64,000 nt of DNA from Siniperca chuatsi (Eukaryota; Chordata; Actinopteri; Centrarchiformes; Sinipercidae): assembly GCF_020085105.1 (NCBI RefSeq), contig NC_058046.1:14305175-14369174 (forward strand), written 5' to 3'. This document shows, piece after piece, positions 30,291-41,932 of the stretch. Under the pieces are notes generated by a model. It was not told where the DNA came from, made no database searches, and saw only the letters and a list, made by a program, of their open reading frames with translations. The first letter of the stretch is position 1. Each line of letters starts with the position of its first letter. A program made the position numbers and the translations under genes.

Positions 30291-31689
30291 ATTAAGTCTC
30301 TTTGGGTCACATTATTTGATTTTTATTTGGAAGAACAGAAGACCCACTGACTTTATTGACAGTCTGAAGATTCATTCTTCCATTTTCATTGTATTAATTA
30401 GCAGACAGATCATTTTTCCTTCTGGGAACCAAATTAGATTACACATACTCTAAACTAAATGGATTGGAATTCATCAAGGCCTTTTCTGCTCCGATTTCAG
30501 TATTGAACCATTATTTAGCGTGTGCCTTGCACTATGGAAATATGTTTTCACCTCTTAGTATAAGCATCATCAGACACTTGTCTGTCTGACAACTTGCGCA
30601 GCTGTCCTTTTTTGAGCTTTTCTTGTGAACGCTTCATATCTTAGTAGTTCTAAGCTTCCTGGATGTTGGTAGACATGTATTTTAAAATCACATTACTGTT
30701 CACTGCTGTTGTGATTCCAGGCCAGGGACTTTGATAAGGCATTGGGTCTGTGAATTGCGTTCCTTTTTGTTAGATTGTACCATAGATAGACTGTAGAGTC
30801 TATGAGCTGTATTGTTAGGAATTGATAGCTGTTATTCCACATGATTACATAAGCAGTCTCATTGTTTGTTGTTGTTTTGGTAGTCAGCTCTGACCTGTGA
30901 CTTGATCTGTAGGTCATTTTTCGTTTGATTAACTCTGGCTCAAATCATGTAGGAATGTGTATACTATGTGAAATTGGCTGTGGACAGTTTAAAACAGACG
31001 TGTGGTGAAGGAAGTTACCCAAGAAGTAAAACAAAACAAAAACTGGTGTTTCCCTCTAATGGCTGCAACTAACATCTTCCCAAGAGCTGCCAGTTAACAG
31101 CTGCTGTCTACATACACTGAGGTAAGACTGATCTGTCTCTGCTCATCTGTGCAAACCTGTCTGTCCCTAATTATCTCTTCTTTTGCTGTGAAGGCTCTTT
31201 GTCCTTGTTTCCACAGAGCTACTGACTCCCTCTGAGCTCCCTCTACCTCAACACAATCAATTCTAACTAAAAGCATAACTGCTGTCACTGTTTACTCTAA
31301 CACAAGGCACCGTTGTAGGAGGTTGAGGATACTGCAGCTGTGCTGAAACTAATTTGTGGAAACAAGGTTATTTGATGTTGTAATGGTAGAGCTGGCCAGT
31401 CTTGTCTGTATTATGTGACGTGTTCAGAGTAGAATGTGTCTGTATTGTTGTAGTCTTGTGCTGATTTCTCACTGTTGGGTCGTTCTCATTGATTCTTCAG
31501 TGGTTACAGATGTTACAGATGATCCATCGGTCATATAGTATGTTGTGTGTGTGACTGAGGTTTGATGGTCTGGTAGAGAAACACGCAGCTGGACCTCGGA
31601 TGGTAAAGTTTTTTGTTACAATATTTATACTGTCTAATGTTTGTCTTCACCTCTGATATGTTTTTCTCTACCTCTGCTTTCTAATACAG

Positions 31690-32537
31690 ATGTGCAAGGG
31701 GAGAGTAATGGCTACTCTGTACTTGGTGAGGGACAAGAGCCTGAACCTCCAGGAGATCCTCAAACAAACGAGGGATGTGTGCACTCCAGCGATGAAGATG
31801 AGGAGAAGGAAGCCCATACGGAAGAGCAGCAGGATGAGGAAACCATTGAGAGTCATGTAGCAGCACATGACTGCAGCGGCTCCAGACCTCTGCTGCTGGA
31901 CTCTGAGGATGAAGAAGAACAAGGACCTCACTTAGCCCTCCACTCATCACTCCAGCACTCCAGCGCAGCACCAACACAACCATCTACTACCTTCCATCAA
32001 TCTACTCCAAGCACCTTTGCTCAGAATCATTCCCAGCATGTACATGAGCCAGCGAAGGAGGCAGAAGTCGCTGCAGATGTTTTCACAAAAGCCCCCTTTC
32101 GGATTGGGCAAGAAGACACAGGCGATGTGTTTGCCAATGCTCCGTTTCCACGTGCCCTCCTTTCAGCTCAGCAGCAGCTCGATGTATTCTCTCAGGCTCC
32201 TTTTGGAAAAAGAAAGGAGGCTTCAGGAGCTCAGCCCAAGACCTCATATCCTCATGCAGCTGGAGTTCATGCTGTAACCCCCAATCAAGGTGTGTTGGGA
32301 CAAGTTGCCCAACAACCGTTCCGCCCACAAGCTCTGGCCAAATATTCCCGACACTTTGAGGGACCTGTGCCCCAGCAGCCAGTAGCAGCTCAAAGAGTAG
32401 TGTCTAACGTGAGCAGGCAAGCCGCTGTGGCATCAGTCCCTGTTGGACCTCTTCACTCATGGACTTCAGAAGTGAGCGCTGTAGACCCTTTTGTCTCTGC
32501 ACCCTTTCACCTCAAGGCCCCGCAAGAAAAGCCCTGA
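31690..32537 (+). CDS. aak1: Alternative terminal exon of the long aak1 form (AAK1L-type C-terminus)
   Basis: An open frame of about 282 codons begins at a good acceptor (TTCTAATACAG) in phase 1. That matches the phase of aak1 exon 20, so skipping the short last exon gives an in-frame protein of about 1,162 residues. The start of the frame at 31641 is intronic. The exon encodes acidic clusters (SSDEDEEKE; LLLDSEDEEEQ) and four spaced motifs of type D-x-F-x-x-A-P-F at 32076, 32124, 32181 and 32484. DPF/DVF motifs are known to bind endocytic adaptors. Similar acidic and DxF-APF segments occur in the C-terminus of the paralogue BMP2K and in the mammalian long form of AAK1. The splice from exon 20 is inferred from phase only. 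Confidence 0.85.
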
Positions 32538-34400
32538 ACACACACTCAGATGTCAGGGCAGGGGGTATCAGCGCCGCTAAATTATGCAAACTATAACAGG
32601 CATACTGCATGCTGTCACCAGCGCTGCAGCTGGACTGCAGGCATGCATGGATCTCATTCTTAACTGGCTCCAATTAGTTCTGATAGTGCAAGATCATCTT
32701 TACACTTGAATGCTCCGTTAGAGTAAGAAAACTGACATTATTCTCAGACTCCTAGTCACTTTTTATTTTTCCTGTCACATTCCTTTTGAATTGTCCTTAA
32801 ATCTTTTTGGTCCATACACCTACACAAAGACAATATGGTGGTCAAGCATTTGATTGTTTTCTTGCCTACCTCAGTTTCTTTTTGTGTCAGCGCTACAATA
32901 CCACATAGTGAGGGAGTTTGTAGATTGACTGTAGCTTTGGTAGTTTAATTTCCTCTATATTTGAGCTTTCCAGTGAAACTATGATCTGATAACGCCTCAT
33001 TCATCTATTGTATTAGTTCTCAGAAAGGACAGAATCAGCTTGAATCACAAGATCATAATTTCACAGAAGTTTGAAGAGGAAAAAACACTGTGTAGCACAA
33101 TGAGTGAGAGAAACACATCCACAGTCTCTCAACACTTTTTTGTGACAAGATGAGGAATTTATCTGTATCTGAAATATGTAAACGGCCTTACAATTATGCC
33201 ATCAAAGTCCATCTTTTTGGGCCTTTTGGTCTTCATGCTTGACAGTTTGTTATGAAGCTGGTGCTGGATAATGATGCATTGACATTTCAGGATAACATTT
33301 GTTGTTTTTTTTTTCAAAAGGTTTGCATTTTTGTCATGTGTATTATGTTTGTGGTCACTGTCCTGTCTGATGAAAATGGAATATAAGTGTTTATTCCATG
33401 CAACATACAAACCGTATATAAATGTTAGGCATAGAACATACATTATGGTAGTTCCTTTGTTACATAAATGTAGAAGATTCACTTTTCTGTTTCTCCATTT
33501 TTACAAGATGATATCTCCAAAGCCTTACACTCTTACAGTCCTTCCCTCCTACAGTACCACATCAAACAGCATCAATCACTTTTGCCTTTTGTGCCCTCCC
33601 AAGAAAAACTGCTGCATTTACATCACGTTATTGCACTTGCATTCACAACCAAATACTCATGTACAATCATGTACAACTTCCTTTTGCTGTCTGCAGTATG
33701 CTAATGCACCAAGATGTTCATTCAACTCTGTAATGCATCTCTATCGTAGACATCTCTATAAACTCCAAAAGTGTACTAGCTGTGACTCACACTTACAAAC
33801 AACTGAAGTGAAAACTTTAACTGCAACTTTAAAAAATGCTTTCCTGTAGTCACAAATATCTATAGCACTTACGCTTCACAGTTCCAGTCAGGGACTGTAA
33901 TAGTAGTATCTTGTAAGTGAGATCTTGAATGGTGACTGATTTATGACATTCCTTTTTGAGTTTATTTCCATCAACATTTGGGAATATTTTATTGTCTTTG
34001 TGCTTTGCAAAATCATGGAACACTTTTTCGTTCCCACCATGGCACTTTTAAGAAAGGGGATCTAACCTGTTTCAACCCAAAGTTTAATTCATGTATTCCT
34101 CTGTTGCAATATAAAATCCTCAGTTTTCTTTTTTTTTTTTTTTTATAGAAATGCTCACTTTTCTCACCTGATTTGTATACATGAAGGTTGCACATAGTCA
34201 CTGACACAGAGTCAGGGTTCCCTAAGAATGTGTTTTGATTGTAACACAGCTGTAAAATGTATTTCGACCAGTGTTGTACGATAAGTCTTTGGAGGATTCA
34301 ATAGTTGATGATGTTGGGCAAAAAAGCACTCGAAATACTTGTTACACTGCACAGCCTGCCTTTGAAAACTATGTTGTAAGTCAATAAAAAAAATTAAATT
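32538..34400 (+). other. aak1: Probable 3' UTR of the long aak1 mRNA
   Basis: AT-rich sequence after the long-form stop. It ends near AATAAA at 34383-34388, the most plausible poly(A) signal, which would make a 3' UTR of about 1.85 kb. No coding frame is supported; the open frame near 33331-33849 has no recognisable content. Confidence 0.5.
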
Positions 34401-34446
34401 AATGTAAATCAAATGTAGCACAGTTATTTATCATCACTGAAACATT

Positions 34447-34812
34447 GTTGTGGATGTAACTAAGTACACATACTCAAGTACTGTGCTTTACTACAGTTTG
34501 AAGCACATTTCTATTTTACGCTAACTATTCCACTACATCTCAGTGTGAAACATTGTACTTTTTACTCCACTACATTTATCCGAGAGCTATTTACTATGCT
34601 TTGCAGATTTAGATTTTACATACAAAACATGTTTATACAGTTGTTAATAGCTTCCCCTCCACCAACTGCAACACTAAAATGCTGCTCATATGTTAATGCA
34701 TCAACAATAATAACACAATATTGTAATATAACAGGCACTAAGAGGGTGCATTTTTCTGCATAATGAGAACTTGAACTTTTCATACTTTAGGTACACTTTA
34801 GGCTAATAATGC
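34447..34812. mobile_element. Dispersed teleost repeat (probable non-autonomous DNA element)
   Basis: The stretch holds the recurring phrases of a repeat I know from many fish genomes: GTAACTAAGTACA, ACTCAAGTACTGT, TTTTTACTCCACTACATTTA, TTTGCAGATT and TCTGCATAATGAG, in that order. It codes for nothing. It lies between the end of the long aak1 transcript and the med22 promoter. Exact ends and family name need a repeat library. Confidence 0.72.
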
Positions 34813-35419
34813 TTGCAATACATTTTCAGTGGTTTATGCATTGATTCATGCTATAATTAAATAAATAAATGTAACTATTCTTGATATTATAGAAATAAAA
34901 CCGACCTTTTTCTTTTTTCTGTTTTTTTTTTTTTTTTGAGTGACACTGTTTTGCTACGTGCATACCTACAGTATATCGATGGTTTTTGCGGTGTGAAATC
35001 AGTGATACTCCGCTGGAGAGCGGTAATACACAGACACACCGGATGTTAGCCGCCATTAAATATCAAGAAGAAGAAGAGCAAGAAGAGCGAAGGCAGTGGT
35101 TATCGTTTTATACAATAACGACATCGTTTATAAAGTATGTGATAAGAAGTAAGAGATAACCACTAAGAACCTGTAATAATATATATTTATGCAGTAGTAC
35201 AGATATGAAAACCACGTAAGGTACACGTTTTTCTCATCCGTTTCTTTTACGAAAGCACGCGAGTTTTCATGCTAGGTAGTTGCTCGCTCGTGAAGGATTT
35301 TTGCGTTTTGTCTACACTGTTTTTTTGTTGTATTATAAACCTCATCCGCTGAATGGATTTCTGTGTGTTAACTTGATGTGAACAGGTAACGTACGCTGTG
35401 TTGCCTTTTCGTGAGCGCG

Positions 35420-36735
35420 ATGGCTACTCAGAGAGTGCTCTCTCAAAGCAAAGAGTCTCTGCTACAGAACTACAACAAGAGACTGAAAGATGATATCAGG
35501 TCCATCCTGGACAACTTCACAGAAATTATCAAAACAGCAAAGGTACATAGATACAGCGCCCTCTCTTCTCGTTTCTCTTCTGTTATTCTACAGCTTTCTC
35601 TGCTCTTTCCCATGTGTTGTATGTTTCTTACTTATGATGGAAAGCAGGAAAGTCAAGAAATAATACAGCATAAATGCTTCTTAATGGTAAAAGCTGAACT
35701 TTATTTATCCCGAGGGAAATTGTTCAATAGATGAACTGTTGGTATCAGCATCACTCTCATTTCCTCTCCTCTCTCTCAACTTGTTTTCTCTTTGCCCTCC
35801 AAACATATGTGGAGTGTATATATAGTGTGTATGTAATATTCTCACACTGTTTTCTTTCTCCAGATAGAGGATGAGACACAGGTTGCCCGAGCAACCCAAG
35901 CAGAGCAGGACCATTATGAGATGCATGTCAGAGCAGCCAACATTGTAAGTATAAGAGAATATACAACATACTCAGTTGTTTTTATTTTTTTCTGTCACGC
36001 AGATAGACACCCTGTATTTTATTTAGTAGGGAGTGGGAAAGATTCTACACTGTCTGGCAGTATCACATGTAACTTCTGTATCAACTTGTCCCTTGTCATT
36101 TATGATGTTTATACTGAGTAAAATGTTCAAACCCTAGACTACATATTTTCTGGTTGTACCATTCCTTTAAATGGAAATATTGTAGAAGTGCATAATTTCT
36201 ACAAATGTCAGCCTGATATGTGTGGTATCTTTGTAAAGTTTGGGCTCTCCACTAGAATTTAAAATGAAGTTATCTTGGTTTGAGTCAAGTATGGCTGCGC
36301 AGCATTAATTTGTACTTGCTGACCAACTGGTAGGACTGTGGAGTTTGAGAGGTTAACGATAAAGTGAAATGCATCACAGCCCCGTGACTCAGTTTGTGGA
36401 CTTGTAGGATTTTTTTTTGAGTAGCTGAAACACGTCTTCAATCCAGAAACAGGAACAGAAAAAACACAATCATTCATTTCTAAACCCATTTACCCTCTAC
36501 TGCGTTGCTGTATCAGGTACGAGCTGGTGAGTCCCTGATGAAGCTGGTGTCTGATCTGAAGCAGTTCCTGATTCTGAACGACTTTCCCTCCGTGAACGAC
36601 GCCATCAGCCTCCAGAACCAGCAGCTCCGCTCGCTGCAGGAGGAGTGTGACAAGAAGCTCACCTCGCTCCGTGACGAGATCGCCATCGACCTGTATGAGC
36701 TAGAGGAAGAATATTACTCCTCCAGGTACAAGTAG
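35420..36735 (+). CDS. med22: med22 short form by retention of the last intron (140 aa)
   Basis: If the donor at 36726 is not used, translation of exon 3 continues three codons into the intron (RYK) and stops at 36733-36735, giving a 140-residue protein. Human SURF5/MED22 is known to make a 140-residue form as well as the 200-residue one. Possible poly(A) signals for this transcript are AATAAA at 37386 and CAATAAA at 37937. Use of the form here is inferred. Confidence 0.65.
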
Positions 36736-38540
36736 GCTCATACTTTTCCCCCATCCCACCGCCCCTCTGTTGCCCAGCACCATGTACTGTCTCACCTTTA
36801 CCATTCACTGTTGAGCCCACGGAAGGGTTAAGTTCTGCCACCATCTAAACATGACACTTTTTGGGTTGAATTTATCTCATCGTCACATCCATCCATTCAT
36901 CAACACAAATCATTGTTGAGGGTCGGTGTGATGGAGCTCATCTAAATAGGTGACTTTACATTGTTATTGATTAGAATATGCCTTGACTTTTTTCTGCTCT
37001 ATGACGTGTGTCGTAATTGGTCAAAGTAGAGAGGACTTCAGCATTAAAGCGGTATACAACCGAATGTCAGCAGCGTAAATGTTTCCAGCTCTTGAACTAT
37101 ATATTTTATACATTAGTATTTTATACTATAACATGTATTTTTGGGCATTTGATGCAGTTTGAAAGCCAGAAAGCTTTTCTGGTGACAAGGATACATTTCA
37201 TAATTCAGAACAGAAAGCATTGGCGTTGATCTACTGCTGGGTTTATTTCTAAATGGAGATCAGACTTTCAGTTTGGCTTGAGAGAAGTTTTAACAAACAT
37301 TGTCAGGCACAATGGGAGAGATGCATGGTTTAGTGGAATGTAAGTAATGAGGCATTTCCTCCTAGTTCATTTATAACTAAAATATAATAAATCAAAGTAA
37401 TGACCAGAGTTCATTAAAATCCATGAATTTAAAGCTCTTGCTATTTTATCCATGGATGAATTGTTAGATGGTTGTTAAAAGGCTTCTGGGTGTAGCTACA
37501 CAAAGCTTCATAGGCAAAGTGAACTCCTTTTTAGAAGAATTACACAATGAAAGAACTAAAACTATATCAGAATATAGATTTTATAAATATGTCATTCATT
37601 CAAGATTATTTATATGTAATACTTTAAGTCATAAATGTAATGGTGATGGGCTATATGGTAGATTTTAAGGATGGACTGTGGATGAATGTTTGGTATAGAC
37701 TGTAAAAGTAGACAAGACTGTTTCTTATTTATTGGAGGTCAAATATGAAGCTACTACAAGTTTCTCAAGTAGACGTTTTCTGTAAAAGCAATTAGGTTAT
37801 TTTTTTAATTGATTCCGTCCTTAAGATCACACGCGACTCAAGCTGTAACCATGCAAGTGGTGGCCAGCACACGTGGTGTGGTTGTACATGTGTGCCAGTT
37901 TGTGCCAGCTGTTCCAATAGACCCAGAATGATTAAGCAATAAAGTAGAGACAAAACACTGTAGTAGTTTGTCTTGTTTTCTGTGACAAAGTATTAAGAAG
38001 TATCTCTCAGTCCTGTTTGGAGCATGCTGGCTGTGGGCCTTCCTTTCTCGCTGCACTCGCTCTGCTTTCTCCTCCATCAGCAACTAATCGCACCTTTTTG
38101 CTGAACTTAAAATCAACAGTTAATAAGCCACACCTCTGACTACAGTATCTAGTTAATAAACAGCTGTTTTATGCGTTGATCCAGTTTCCAGTGCTTCTGC
38201 ATAACCTCCATGCTTCTATCGTATGTGTGACCTTATGTGCTCCTCTATGTGTATGAATGTGCTTATTCTGACCTGCCGCTCTCATCTGCTCCTCTCTTTC
38301 TGTGCTGCACTGATTCTTTGCCTCCTACTGGTTTCCGCTCCGCAAAGCTACAGTCAATGGGACAGCACTGATCTGCCACTGTGTGAGGCCTACCGCCGAC
38401 GAGACAGTTGGGCCTCCCCAGGAAGCAGCTGCAGCTCTACCCAGGGTGAGCGAGAGGACGTGGAGGGACCTCCTTCACAGGAGACAAACCCCCAACACCA
38501 CCTCAACGGACACGGGACATCCTCTATAGAGAAACCATGA
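35420..38540 (+). CDS. med22: Mediator complex subunit 22 (long form, 201 aa, 4 coding exons)
   Basis: A subunit of the Mediator head module (Surf5 family), which links transcription factors to RNA polymerase II in the nucleus. Coding exons are 35420-35542, 35864-35944, 36517-36725 and 38348-38540, all in frame with GT-AG introns. The protein opens with [12 protein letters not shown] and is largely helical and coiled-coil through about residue 138, including [27 protein letters not shown] and [10 protein letters not shown]. It ends in a less conserved Ser/Pro-rich tail that keeps DLPLCEAY. The length matches human MED22 (200 aa). The ATG at 35420 gives the family's N-terminus. Human MED22 lies in the Surfeit cluster, but no other Surfeit gene is visible here. 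Confidence 0.95.
36736..38347 (+). other. med22: med22 last intron / short-form 3' UTR
   Basis: An intron for the long form and probable 3' UTR for the short form. AT-rich with no coding frame recognised. Contains AATAAA at 37386-37391 and at 37938-37943. Confidence 0.6.
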
Positions 38541-38732
38541 GGGGAAAAGTGGACACTGATTGGAACACTTGTGCTCAGTTTGTACCGAAGTAATTTGGCT
38601 CATTTAGTTTCCATTACACATTGTGAACTAGTGTCTGATTAGGTCTGCCACTGTAACGTGTTATGGAGAAAAACTTAAACTATGGCATTGAGGATTTCTT
38701 TTGTGTAAACTGGTATTACAGGAAAAGAGTAA

Positions 38733-38738
38733 AATAAA
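38733..38738 (+). terminator. med22: Poly(A) signal of med22 long form
   Basis: AATAAA about 195 bases after the long-form stop codon, the first canonical signal after the end of the CDS. Confidence 0.65.
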
Positions 38739-39468
38739 CTGTACTAAAAAAATACCTGAAGAACTCATATCAAAACAATGCACTGTAAAAGGTATTAGAT
38801 ATAACATTCCCCTCAGTTTAAATGACTTTTTCAAAATGAATTAAAATAGATTTGCAAACAGACTCATATACTATATATACAATACTGATGGACAGTATAA
38901 AAAATGCAGACAACTTGATGATTTTTTAATGTACCTTTGCAGCATTTAAACCAGTACACATTTTTTTATATTCTTATTTTGGACTTGACTTAAGTATTGA
39001 ATATGTGTGAGTGTTAGTTCTTATATTTTGTACCTTTTTGTTTTTGTAATGTTTTATTTCTGCTTTTCTACGCCGTTGAGCACTGGTCGCATTAAAGAGC
39101 AACTTAAATCTTGTTGTTTTATGTTTTTAATCAAGTCAGTACAACTCAGTCCAACACGTCTTATGTTATTCCTGTATTCCTTATTATGGGTTTATTTCCT
39201 TGGTCATCAGACAATCCTGAACCACATGATTTCTTCAATGTGGAATTCTCCTTTAACATAACACATCACAAAGCAAATATACCTAATACAGATAACCACA
39301 AGGAGCTATTTACAAAATAAAACACTATCTTGGGGGGAGTCTGATGAACAGTTGTTTGAGAAAGCCAGTCTGCTAGTTATCTTCATGGATCATCTGGAGG
39401 CTTCAAGAGACATCAAGTTGATTAAGTATTCTTTTTTAAAAAATTAACAAAAACAAACATCCAGCTCC

Positions 39469-41768
39469 TCAATATCGTCGATTCATCTTCTTGAACTTCT
39501 CATAATGGTAGTCATCTGTAGCCTTTTCGTTGTTTGGACGTTTGCGGTAGTTGGGTGGTGACGATGCTGTGGAGTAACAGAAGAAGGTATAAATCAGATC
39601 ATAGGTTTTATTTGTATAAACCATGTTCCAAATAAAGTCACTAATGCCAGAGTTTATAGAAAGATGTACAGTGGTATCGAACTGCGACGGTATACTATAA
39701 GGAACAGTGTGTAGTGGTGTACAGTCTCTTACCTTCTGGACCTGGTTTCTCAGTGTCTCCCACACGTAGCGGCCTTGCTTTGGGCTCTTCCTCTCTACGT
39801 CTGTGGTGTCTCTGTGGTGCATTCACATCCTCGTGATAGACTGGAAAAAAAGAGAAAATGTAATCTTTTCACCTCTCATCACGTTCTGGTGTCCTCTCAC
39901 TATTTCAACCCCAATGTTTACAGACTGACAGAACTCACAGCGATTGTGTTGGACATAGTTGACGGCGATGTTGGTGGGTACAAATGATGTGCCGTTGTCT
40001 TTTTTCTTGTTCCTCTGTTCTGCCAGAAGCTTGGCTTTTGCCTCCTCTGTGAAGATAATGTTCTTTATCTTTGCACTGAGAAAGAAATCACAGAAACAGG
40101 CTATCAGTAACAGAGTCGCATCCTTTCTGTCAGCTAGTCAAGTCTCAAAGCAGACTACTACTGAAGATTCTACTCTTGAAGATTCTAAAAAAAATTTAAT
40201 CTACAGGATCATTTTGAGAATCTTCTATACGTACTCAATGCCAAGATCGACTTCAGGAATCCCACTCAGCATCTGATTGGACAACATCTCCTCCGTCTTC
40301 TTGGCAGAATTGACTCGGATGCTCTCAGGCAGCTCATACAGGTGGTCCTCTGCGTTCTTCACCTTGACTTTCTGTTCCTCGGCTTCCACCAACCCCTTCT
40401 TCTTTTTCAGCTCTGTCTCAATATATTTCATCCTGTGAGGACAGATTCATGAAAAATATTTTTAAATATTTCTTTGTAAACAACTGTGTGTGAGTATGCA
40501 TAACTGTGTCCGAAATGTTGGGGATTACAATCTTGTTTGGCATTTTAGATGTGCGATAACTATTACTGGAAATTCACTCATCTTTCAAACTAAAATGGCC
40601 GATCTAAACCAAGCATGTTGGCCCTCCACATTTAGATAAACCAGGTGTTGAATATTGCTGTATAACATAAAGCTATACTCATGCAGCGAAATAAAGAGCT
40701 CTAGTTGAGGTATTGGATTGGGATAAATCTGTTCACCTAACTGAAGTCTGACCAGTGTGTGCCCACTGTACTTAAGTCAGCACACTGTGAATACCAAAGA
40801 GAGTGAGAGTGTGTACCTGTATGTGTGTGTATGTTACAAATGTAAAAACAGACATACATGTCGGCATCCTCGTCTCTTCTGTTAGTTTCAGCAGAAAAGG
40901 AGGTGCCCAGGTTGAGGTCCGTCTTGTCTTCTGTCCTGCATGTGGAATTGAGGTCATCTTGGGTCAGATCAGTGTCATATGTGATGGCACACATTTTGCA
41001 TTTTGTAATGACATACTAGTACATACATAATATGTTAATAACACTGCGTCAAAATAATTAAAGCAGTCGCCGATTTACTCACATGTCCCTATTCCTGTCT
41101 TTGATTTTCTTCAGGTCTACAACCCCTCCAGTCTTCAGTTTAAAAGGGTCATTCTGTGAGAAATGTTTATTTTATTAGCCAGTTAAACACACACATATTC
41201 TGGTTAATTCAAATAAATTCAAAGTCAAAAAGATCACTTACATCAATTTCAGCCTCGGGCGGCAGTTTCTCTCCTACCAATAGGGCGGTAAGACTAAACA
41301 AAAAGGAAATATAAATATTAATTTATATCTCATATGTTTCTCATATTATACTTCAGAGACTTAACCTTTTGAAACGTGTTCATTGTTTGAGAAACAGCAT
41401 TACAAGTGTTACATTCACGTTACCTGACTCCGGTCTGTCGTTTCCGCAAACTTTGAAGCTCTTTGGCCTCTTCTACTTTTGATCTAAACGACCAAAAAAC
41501 ACACACAAATTAAATGACATTAGCTAAATATACAGCTAAAACCAAATACACAAAGTCCGATAGTAAATAGGTAGTTTTTAACTTTGATGGAGCACTTGGC
41601 TGAGATAACGTTAGTCGGTTAGCTAACATAACGTTAATCTAGCTAGAAAGTATTTTTGTTCATGTTGTACAGTTTCAATAAAGTACTTTACCTGACTTCT
41701 TCGGTTGTCTCGTCCTCCTCCACATCTGATGACTCCCTTCTCCTCCTAAAGTTTTTGCCACAAGGCAT
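39469..41768 (-). CDS. c9orf78: C9orf78 / TLS1 homologue, spliceosome-associated protein (292 aa, 9 exons)
   Basis: A nuclear protein of the telomere length and silencing protein 1 family. The human protein associates with the spliceosome and was first called hepatocellular carcinoma-associated antigen 59. Coding exons in order of transcription: 41692-41768, 41424-41483, 41242-41293, 41083-41153, 40858-40935, 40235-40432, 39939-40075, 39733-39840, 39469-39566; total 879 bases, with every junction in frame. The protein starts MPCGKNFRRRRES, carries LGTSFSAETNRRDEDADMMK and ELPESIRVNSAKKTEEML, and ends KATDDYHYEKFKKMNRRY, which I recognise as the family's highly conserved C-terminus. Human is 289 aa. 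It is highly charged with no membrane segment. It shares an upstream region with nfu1. Confidence 0.95.
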
Positions 41769-41932
41769 TTTCAACGCAGCGTAATGTTATTTCAGAGCTT
41801 TAGCAAAATTGCGCTTGACGATAGCAGCTGGCTAGCTATCGAGGGAAAACTTTAACGAACGTACAATAATAGCGCGTCACTTCCGCAAATAGGACAAAAC
41901 TCTTCCGTTCTTTTCAGGGAATCACAACAAAC
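41769..41932. promoter_or_regulatory. Bidirectional promoter between c9orf78 and nfu1
   Basis: Only 164 bp separate the two divergent start codons, so promoter and both 5' UTRs must share this space. CACTTCCG at 41878-41885 fits an ETS/GABP site, common in bidirectional and mitochondrial gene promoters. A second TTCCG lies near 41903. AACATGGCGAC across the nfu1 ATG resembles a YY1 site. No TATA box is evident. Factor binding is inferred from motif only. Confidence 0.75.

Noticed and set aside
33331..33849. Open frame of 172 codons in the presumed aak1 long 3' UTR
   Set aside because: No recognisable domain, and Cys/His/Thr content follows local base composition. It lies in a sequence that behaves as a 3' UTR.
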